Assembly: GCF_001812805.1 (NCBI RefSeq)
Contig: NZ_KV810449.1
Span: forward strand, 60,837-124,836
DNA: 64,000 nucleotides
Direction: 5' to 3'
From: Corynebacterium sp. HMSC078H07
GTDB taxonomy: Bacteria > Actinomycetota > Actinomycetes > Mycobacteriales > Mycobacteriaceae
Under the pieces are notes generated by a model that saw nothing but the letters and a program-made list of their open reading frames with translations, had not been told where the DNA came from and did not search any database. Each line of letters starts with the position of its first letter. The stretch's first letter is position 1. The translations under genes and the position numbers were made by a program. Shown here one piece after another: positions 58,701 to 64,000 of this stretch.

Positions 58701-59657
58701 TTAACCTCGGCGCTCCTGACGGGCGAGATCTGCGACACCGATCATACCTGCCGCCGAGCCCAACTCGGCGGTCGCGACGCGCGCCACGGGGCGGTGACCG
58801 GCACCGACAATCTGTTGTGCCATGCGCTCACGGGCCACATCGAGGAATAAATCTGCGTCCTGCGAGACGCCTCCACCGATGATAATGAGCTCTGGATCGA
58901 GCACGTCCGCCACCATAGACAGACCCTGGCCGAGCCACTGCCCGAAGTCCTCCATGACGGCTGTGGCCAGCGGATCTCCTTGACGAGCCGCAGCCGTGAT
59001 GTCCTCACCGGAGGGCTTGTTAGGAAGCGCGGTCTCATACTTCCCACGCAATTCTGCGAAGGTGTCCGGCAGCGCCGTGCCGGACGCGTAGCGCTCCAAG
59101 CAACCGCGCTTGCCACAGGAGCATAAGCGTCCGCCGGGGTTGACAACCAGGTGCCCGAACTCGGGGGCAGTCCCGAACGCTCCTCGGTAGATGCGCCCCT
59201 CGGTAAATAACGTAGCGCCGATGCCCGTACCCACGGCAAAAAAGACCCATTCCTTGGCACCGCGGCCGGCGCCGAAACGCCACTCGCCCCACGCAGCCGA
59301 ATTGGCATCGTGTTCCAAGCGGACCGGTACGTCTATTCGCTTGCTCAACGTCTCGCGCACAGCGGCGTCACGCCACGGCAGGTGCGGAGCAAAACGCACC
59401 ACTTCGCAGTCAGGATCCAGGAACCCGGCGAGGGCGAGTCCTACCGCGGTGATGTCATGTCGAGCTGAAAGTTCCTCTACGCACCGAACGATGTCATCTT
59501 CCAGCTGGCCAGCATCGGTGGCTGTGGGCACGCTTGTGGAATCTACAATCTCTCCAGCTGCATCGATGACTGCAGCACGAAGGTTGGTGCCGCCGATATC
59601 GAAACCAATGGTGAGGCCAGTGTGGTCGCCGTCGGCCGAGGGAGAGTGTTCAAGCAT
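58701..59657 (-). CDS. glk: ROK-family glucokinase
   Basis: 318 aa. ATP motif IGFDIGGTNLRAAVID, the catalytic region RLEHDANSAAWGEW, and the ROK zinc motif CSCGKRGCLERYASG with preceding EFGHLVVNPGGRL. There is no N-terminal helix-turn-helix, so it is a kinase and not a NagC-type repressor. It phosphorylates glucose taken up or released inside the cell, independently of the PTS. The gene order next to pimB fits cg2399 of C. glutamicum. Confidence 0.93.
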   Translation of the reverse strand: MLEHSPSADGDHTGLTIGFDIGGTNLRAAVIDAAGEIVDSTSVPTATDAGQLEDDIVRCVEELSARHDITAVGLALAGFLDPDCEVVRFAPHLPWRDAAVRETLSKRIDVPVRLEHDANSAAWGEWRFGAGRGAKEWVFFAVGTGIGATLFTEGRIYRGAFGTAPEFGHLVVNPGGRLCSCGKRGCLERYASGTALPDTFAELRGKYETALPNKPSGEDITAAARQGDPLATAVMEDFGQWLGQGLSMVADVLDPELIIIGGGVSQDADLFLDVARERMAQQIVGAGHRPVARVATAELGSAAGMIGVADLARQERRG

Positions 59658-59680
59658 GACTAGTAGGATATACCGTCGGC

Positions 59681-60814
59681 TTAGCTCCGGTCACATTCAA
59701 GAACCTCGCGCAGACGCGCTCCCATAATTTCCCACGTCCAGTGCTCCTCCACGTGGCGGCGTCCGGAGATCGCCATGCGGTGCCTCAGGGGGACGTCGCC
59801 AAGCAGCCGCGCCACCGCTTCCTCCAACTCCGCAAGCACCGCTCCTCGCACCACAACGCCCGACTCTGGGGTGACAGTCTCCGGGGCGCCACCGGAATCC
59901 CCCGCGATGACCGGCAGGCCCGCCGCCTGCGCCTCGAGGTAGACGATTCCCAAGCCTTCGACGTCGAGCCCTCCCCCGCGGGTACGAGCCGGCATGGCAA
60001 ATATATCTGCTGCATGCAGTGCCATGAGCAATTCTTCGCTGTCCCTCGCTTCTCTAAGCACAGCATCAGGACAGTACTGCTTCGCTAGAACCCGCAGTGT
60101 GGACCCATAGCTTCCACGGCCAATAATAAGCAGCTGAGCATCCGGATAAGTCTGCCGTACTCGCGGCATGGCGCGCAGCAGTTGGTCCTGGCCTTTGCGT
60201 GGCACCCACCGTGAGATACATACGATGACGGGACCTTTACCCAAGCCAAAATACTGGCGCGCATTGTCCTTCTGTGTCTCCGTTGCGGGCACAAAGTCCT
60301 CGAGGCTTACCGCGGACGGCAGGTGTACCCACCGCGGGTGTGGGCCAAAGGCCCTAGTCAATCGACGGCGGGTGTACTCCGAAATGTAGGTGACAACATC
60401 AGATGTGTCTCCAATCCGGCGCAGCGCCTGGCGGGCCCCAGGCAACATAGACCAGCCCACTTCGTGTCCGTGCGTCGTCGCCACGATGCGACGCGCCCCA
60501 GCTTTCCGTGCCGCGGATGCCATCAGCGCGAGAGGAGCCGCCGCACCAAACCACACAGTCTCGATGTCATGTTTACGGATGAGGCGCTGCATTTCACGGG
60601 CCGTGGCCGGGGTCGGCAGCATCACCTTACGCGGCCAGCGCACCACCGTATAGTCCACCGACTTGTCGTAATCAGCGGCTGCATCCGCATCCTGGGTTGA
60701 GGCAAAAACTACGACGTCCCGCGGGTCCAGAGTGCGGAGGAAATCTCGCAGGTAGGACTGAATTCCCCCAATGGTGGGCGGGAAATCATTCGTGACCAGG
60801 AGTGTCCGTGACAT
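59681..60814 (-). CDS. pimB: Phosphatidylinositol mannosyltransferase PimB' (GT4)
   Basis: 377 aa GT-B enzyme. N-terminal TNDFPPTIGGIQSYLRDFLRTL; GDP-mannose site in CISRWVPRKGQDQLLRAMP; the EX7E motif EGLGIVYLEAQAAGLPVIAGDSGGAPE. It adds the second mannose to phosphatidylinositol monomannoside, giving Ac1PIM2, the anchor of lipomannan; MptA then lengthens the chain. It follows the nlpC gene by 3 bp. Confidence 0.93.
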   Translation of the reverse strand: MSRTLLVTNDFPPTIGGIQSYLRDFLRTLDPRDVVVFASTQDADAAADYDKSVDYTVVRWPRKVMLPTPATAREMQRLIRKHDIETVWFGAAAPLALMASAARKAGARRIVATTHGHEVGWSMLPGARQALRRIGDTSDVVTYISEYTRRRLTRAFGPHPRWVHLPSAVSLEDFVPATETQKDNARQYFGLGKGPVIVCISRWVPRKGQDQLLRAMPRVRQTYPDAQLLIIGRGSYGSTLRVLAKQYCPDAVLREARDSEELLMALHAADIFAMPARTRGGGLDVEGLGIVYLEAQAAGLPVIAGDSGGAPETVTPESGVVVRGAVLAELEEAVARLLGDVPLRHRMAISGRRHVEEHWTWEIMGARLREVLECDRS

Positions 60815-60817
60815 GCG

Positions 60818-61870
60818 CTAGTACCGGACAGCGCCCTGAACTGGCATGGAATTAAGGGGCACCACAGCAACCGGAACACCGTACGTCGATGCATGAACCA
60901 CCTGGCCATCGCCGATATACATGCCCACGTGAGTAATACCTGGGTAGTAGCCCACAATGTCACCTGGCTGCAACTGATCCAGCGGCACCGGCGTGCCGCC
61001 AGCGATCTGCGCCTGCGACGTGCGCGGAATACTCTTGCCCATTTGCTTATAGCTCCACACCATCAGACCTGAGCAATCGAAGGTGTCCGGCCCTGCAGAA
61101 CCCCAACCATACGGCGCGCCCAGACGAGTCATTGCCGCCTGCACGGCAGCAGAGCCAGAACCATCCGCAAGGGCAGCAAGGTCAATATCGGAAAGGCCGC
61201 CAAAGTGCTCAACCCATGCCTGGCGTGCCTCAGGACTGAGAGAATCTACCTTCTCTTCAAGCTCTTTCTGTTGTTCTTCGAGCTCAGATTGCTCCTCCAT
61301 GAGGGCCGTACGCTTGGCCTGCAAATCATCACGGGTACGGCGTGCCTCCTCAGCCGCATCGACCGCTTCCCGGTGAGTAGAATCAGCCGCTGTGGAGGCG
61401 GCCACCATGGCCTCTTCTTCACGTTTAGCAGCCTTCGATAACGCACCAAGGTAGCCCATGCGCTCCACAGCGCTAGCGACATCTTCAGCATCGAGCGCCG
61501 CTGCGATTGGCGACGCCGCGTTACGCCGATAGCGCTTTTGCGCTAACGCATCAATGTGCTTCTGTTGTTCCGCTACTGCTGCGGTGGCCTCATCAGCGTT
61601 GCGCTGAGCTCCCGCTGCCTGTTCATCGAGTTCGCCAATTCGCTTTTCGGTCTTCTCGATCTCATCCTCGAGGCCCTTGACCTCCTCGCCTTTGGCGGAC
61701 ACGCGCTGAGCGACGTCCGCCATACGCTCGATGAGCCCCGCGAGATCCTCCGGCGCGTCCTCCTGCTGAACCTCCTGAGCGACAACCGAAGGAGCAACAA
61801 CGGTCAGTGGGACTGCCGTCACCGCACATGCGGTGATAACAGAAGCAAGACGGCGACGCGACATAGACAC
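60818..61870 (-). CDS. Secreted NlpC/P60 peptidoglycan hydrolase with coiled coil (RipC-like)
   Basis: 350 aa. A signal peptide (about residues 1-31, ending VVAQ) is followed by a long coiled coil to about residue 210 (heptads of Ala, Glu, Lys, Gln). The NlpC/P60 domain holds the catalytic Cys in DTFDCSGLMVWSYKQMG and the His in ITHVGMYIGDGQVVHAS. By family it is a D,L-endopeptidase that cuts the stem peptide, and coiled-coil members in mycobacteria are activated by FtsEX. A -10-like TATACT is at 61906-61911. It leads the pimB-glk unit. Confidence 0.93.
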   Translation of the reverse strand: MSMSRRRLASVITACAVTAVPLTVVAPSVVAQEVQQEDAPEDLAGLIERMADVAQRVSAKGEEVKGLEDEIEKTEKRIGELDEQAAGAQRNADEATAAVAEQQKHIDALAQKRYRRNAASPIAAALDAEDVASAVERMGYLGALSKAAKREEEAMVAASTAADSTHREAVDAAEEARRTRDDLQAKRTALMEEQSELEEQQKELEEKVDSLSPEARQAWVEHFGGLSDIDLAALADGSGSAAVQAAMTRLGAPYGWGSAGPDTFDCSGLMVWSYKQMGKSIPRTSQAQIAGGTPVPLDQLQPGDIVGYYPGITHVGMYIGDGQVVHASTYGVPVAVVPLNSMPVQGAVRY

Positions 61871-61956
61871 CCCAGGATCCTAAGAAAATAATAATAGTTG
61901 ACTGAAGTATAGCCTCAGCCAAGGGAAAACAAAAGACTACCGAATAACAATAGCGG

Positions 61957-62007
61957 AACCCCTTCCCCACTCTCATCTTCGACGTGACGAGTGTGGCGGA
62001 AGGGGTT
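61957..62007. terminator. Long hairpin between the two NlpC/P60 genes
   Basis: AACCCCTTCC and GGAAGGGGTT close a stem continued by CCAC/GTGG and part of the loop. It lies 24 bp after the 62031 gene. There is no clear U-run on either side, so termination efficiency is uncertain. Confidence 0.5.
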
Positions 62008-62030
62008 AAAAATGTCCTCTGGGCCGTCTT

Positions 62031-62669
62031 TTAGAAGCGAACAGCCGAGTGGATCGGCATGTAGTTCAGAGAACGCTCACCCACAGGGGTGCCGGTGTTC
62101 AGCGCGTCAATGATGGTGCCATGGCCGGTGTAGATACCAACGTGGGATGCACCGGAGTAGTAAACGATGATGTCGCCCGGCTGAAGAGCATCCAGGGAAA
62201 CCTGGGTGCCGGCAGATGCCTGTGCCTGGGAGGTGCGCGGGATCTCGACGCCAGCCTGACGGTAAGCCCAGGAGGTCAGACCAGAGCAGTCAAAAGCGCT
62301 CGGACCGTTGGCGCCGTAAACGTACGGAGAGCCGACTGCGGAACGAGCAGCCTCGAGGACCTTCTCGCCAACAGACTTAACCGGGGCAGGGGCTGGAGCT
62401 TCCTGCACTACCGGCACCTCAACGGAGGCAGCGTAGTCGGAGCCCTGGTTGGACTTCAGGGACGGGACGTACTTATCAACGTTCGGAACCTGCTTGATGT
62501 TCGGAACGTTCTCCAAGCCAGCGACCTCGAAGCGAATGTCAGTGTTCGGAACGACGACCTCGGCGGCGTTGGCGGCAGCCGGTACGGTAACGGCTGCGGT
62601 TGCTGCGACAGCAGCGGTGGTTGCAATGCGACGGGTGTTCAGGTTGCCCTGGCGACGGTGCTTAGCCAC
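62031..62669 (-). CDS. nlpC: Secreted NlpC/P60 peptidoglycan hydrolase
   Basis: 212 aa from GTG 62669 (VAKHRRQGNLNTRR). Signal peptide to AANA (about residue 35), a short linker, and an NlpC/P60 domain of about 115 residues. Catalytic Cys in SAFDCSGLTSWAYRQAG, and His in ASHVGIYTGHGTIIDA. It is a close domain paralogue of the downstream enzyme but without the coiled coil. It corresponds by position to the gene called nlpC (cg2402) in C. glutamicum, an MtrAB target. Its leader is unusually long. Confidence 0.93.
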   Translation of the reverse strand: MAKHRRQGNLNTRRIATTAAVAATAAVTVPAAANAAEVVVPNTDIRFEVAGLENVPNIKQVPNVDKYVPSLKSNQGSDYAASVEVPVVQEAPAPAPVKSVGEKVLEAARSAVGSPYVYGANGPSAFDCSGLTSWAYRQAGVEIPRTSQAQASAGTQVSLDALQPGDIIVYYSGASHVGIYTGHGTIIDALNTGTPVGERSLNYMPIHSAVRF

Positions 62670-62968
62670 GAATTCAAACTCCAAATCTTCCAGTGCGCCT
62701 ACCTTCGCCGCCTCCACACAGAACGTAGTTCTCCCGGAGCGCAACGAAAGCTCTGACCCATGGGCGGGCCTAGCGTTCGACGGTGACCCATTCCTGTAGG
62801 GCCACCTCCGCTCGACCCCCAAATTTTAGGAGGGGCCAGACGCGGCGCTTAAATCTTCAGTTCGTATTGAGCACCGGTGCTTGGTACACCGTGTCGGTAA
62901 CTCAATGTCTCGAATAGGTTACGAAACCATCACAAGCGATGTCGAGTCAGAAACACGAATCCCACTCC

Positions 62969-62985
62969 GTTACCGTCCTGTTACC
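62969..62985 (-). promoter_or_regulatory. GGTAAC direct repeat, candidate MtrA site for nlpC
   Basis: GGTAAC occurs twice with an 11-bp period on the minus strand (62969-62974 and 62980-62985, read there as GTTACC on plus). MtrA of corynebacteria binds TAAC-containing direct repeats upstream of nlpC and related hydrolase genes. It lies about 300 bp upstream of the nlpC start, so the leader would be long. Confidence 0.45.
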
Positions 62986-63148
62986 AAACGTCAACCCAAA
63001 TGAGACTGGCCCGAGAACTCAGACACCATTAACACGCAAGCGCCACCGTTCACACCCTCCCACCTGCGACGACAAGCCACCACAAGACTCGACAACAACC
63101 GGACCATTGCGGAGAATTCCAACTGAAATCCGTAAGAGAATTTCAGAA

Positions 63149-63164
63149 TGTGACCTTTGTCACC
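63149..63164. promoter_or_regulatory. GlxR/CRP-type site
   Basis: TGTGACCTTTGTCACC matches the TGTGA-N6-TCACA consensus of the cAMP-binding regulator GlxR at nine of ten defined bases. It is 480 bp upstream of the nlpC start, farther than usual. Confidence 0.45.
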
Positions 63165-63468
63165 TGGCTGTAATTTGAAGTACCAGTGGCCCCACATAAC
63201 CCTTCCGGCACACTTTTCCCACCGGAAAAAGTGCTGTTTTCCAGCGGTTTTCCTGTCACCCACGTCACCCCAATCAGAGATCTGGGCCTCAAAATTCCCA
63301 TCGGGGCACTTACATCGCGAAGGTTATGCGCAGGTAAACAGAAGGTTACGGACCTTATCCAAGCGATTTTCTCCGCGCATATGGGCGCCACACAGCCATA
63401 AACACACCCACAAGAAGCCGACCACAGCCACCTAGCGACCCTGCCCTCCCCCAGCCGAGCGCTCTTTT

Positions 63469-63734
63469 TCGTCGTACGAAACGACGATCCTTATACTCGA
63501 TACGCTCATTTCCTATCTCGTCGTTCTAGACGACGATTCCTATCTCCCTCTCTCAATATGGCGCCGCCACCTTTTCGTCGTCTACGGCAACGAGGAAACT
63601 TTGTTCTGGGGGGAAAGATAAACCTTCCGCCGGCGTCGTCGTTTCTGACGACGATAGGAAAAATCACCGATTCCCAAGTCTCACTTTTCGCCGGGTCCCA
63701 CCCGCTTCACCATCATCGTCGTTTAGTTCGACGA
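63469..63734. repeat. Set of 19-bp palindromes TCGTCGT-N5-ACGACGA
   Basis: Perfect copies at 63469-63487, 63518-63536 and 63636-63654; one-mismatch copy at 63716-63734; a degenerate one at about 63575-63596. Spacers inside the palindromes (ACGAA, TCTAG, TTCTG, TTAGT) are not conserved, and the distance between copies is 49 to 80 bp. No gene overlaps them. Confidence 0.8.
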
Positions 63735-63764
63735 GCATGCCAGCCGCATCGCCGCCCCAACCTT

Positions 63765-64000
63765 CTAGAAGGGAATATCGCCACCGCTGCTGTTGTCGCG
63801 GTCTGCCGGGTCGGTCATATCAAAGACTTCCACGATCTCACCGCTATCTAACTCCACCTTCAACGCTTTGGCGTCTTCATGCATCTTTGCCCGGTGTGCC
63901 ATAACATCCTCGGCAACAGTGCGCGCCCACCTGCGCATCGAGGGTGCAAGCGGGCCCGTAGCTTGTGTTGTCACCCAACTGCCATCAGCCAACAACCACA
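63765..64000 (-). CDS. 3' end of an unidentified gene, C-terminus GGDIPF
   Basis: At least 77 residues are visible; the 5' part lies beyond the window. The fragment reads WLADGSWVTTQATGPLAPSM, then a helical, charged stretch (RRWARTVAEDVMAHRAKMHEDAKALK), a short strand (VELDSGEIVEVFDM) and an acidic tail ending DNSSGGDIPF. The last residues resemble the SSB acidic tip. By position the gene should be qcrB (cytochrome b subunit) if the C. glutamicum order holds, but the sequence does not look like cytochrome b. I leave it unnamed. Confidence 0.55.
   Translation of the reverse strand, partial: WLLADGSWVTTQATGPLAPSMRRWARTVAEDVMAHRAKMHEDAKALKVELDSGEIVEVFDMTDPADRDNSSGGDIPF

Larger units (their letters stand above)
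62670..63764. other. 1.1-kb gap without a supported gene: nlpC leader and repeat region
   Basis: All frames here are short and lack recognisable proteins. From right to left it contains the palindrome set (63469-63734), an AT-richer middle with a GlxR-type site, a GGTAAC direct repeat, and a structured GC-rich leader (about 62670-62900) with hairpins such as GAGC/GCTC near 62740. A c-di-AMP riboswitch is reported for nlpC of C. glutamicum. Here I see only fragments (CCGGGAGAAC, CGAAGGTAGGCG) and not the complete aptamer. Confidence 0.6.

Noticed and set aside
62670..62900. Confident call of a c-di-AMP riboswitch
   Set aside because: Only fragments resembling the aptamer ends are present and the middle GGGGTGAATC-type block is missing at the right distance.
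63157..63435. Short plus-strand frame of about 92 codons in the nlpC upstream gap
   Set aside because: No ribosome site, no signal or domain, biased composition; the region has regulatory motifs instead.
63469..63734. Possible CRISPR array
   Set aside because: Repeats are short palindromes with variable centres, distances between copies range from 49 to 80 bp, and no cas genes are in view.

Overview
The window is a high-GC actinobacterial chromosome segment from the genus Corynebacterium. Pointers are an actinobacterial dcw cluster without ftsA and with wag31, sepF and pknL; lipomannan genes (mptA, pimB); idsA; a perfect McbR-type operator (TAGAC-N6-GTCTA); and a gene order that closely follows C. 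glutamicum as I remember it (ilvA, secreted protein, dnaE ... ileS, wag31 ... ftsZ ... mraZ ... idsA-mptA, pknL, aroG, plsC, glk, pimB, two nlpC). I do not assign a species. No tRNA, rRNA, IS element or CRISPR array was found.

Left part, 1-15.9 kb. The window opens in the 5' end of ilvA (minus). Two secreted/anchored proteins follow, then a MetE-like methyltransferase with a McbR box inside a start-sequestering hairpin, dnaE, rarD, and a minus-strand operon lspA-rluD-two small membrane proteins. Then come two lipoproteins, ansA, and dinB convergent with ansA.

15.9-22.5 kb holds one plus-strand transport block. It contains an FbpC/PotA-type ATPase, a lipoprotein binding protein, a fused two-half permease and a cytosolic metallophosphoesterase, then a GntR/FCD regulator translationally coupled to an MFS transporter. 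A 23-bp palindrome covers the regulator start. I read it as a candidate organophosphate/phosphonate-type uptake and hydrolysis system; this is the least explained gene set here.

22.5-48 kb is ileS with a translational T-box leader, an inserted DUF222/HNH gene with short repeats, and then the division and peptidoglycan cluster, all on the minus strand: mraZ-rsmH-ftsL-ftsI-murE-murF-mraY-murD-ftsW-murG-murC-ftsQ-ftsZ-pgeF-yggS-sepF-yggT-wag31-small membrane protein. It makes lipid II (MurC-F, MraY, MurG), polymerises and crosslinks it at the septum (FtsW, FtsI), builds the ring (FtsZ, SepF, FtsQ, FtsL) and marks the poles (Wag31). Two clusters of 10-bp-phased GTGGGG boxes in opposite orientation lie upstream of mraZ.

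48-62.7 kb carries envelope and signalling genes: a DUF3040 protein, a HEPN protein, a GNAT enzyme, idsA-mptA, an Rv2175c homologue facing its likely kinase PknL, aroG, an exoribonuclease, acyltransferase-plsC, glk, pimB and two NlpC/P60 hydrolases.

62.7-64 kb is a 1.1-kb non-coding gap. It holds a long nlpC leader, candidate MtrA and GlxR sites, and an unexplained set of 19-bp TCGTCGT-N5-ACGACGA palindromes. It ends at the 3' end of an unidentified minus-strand gene whose C-terminus (GGDIPF) resembles an SSB acidic tip.
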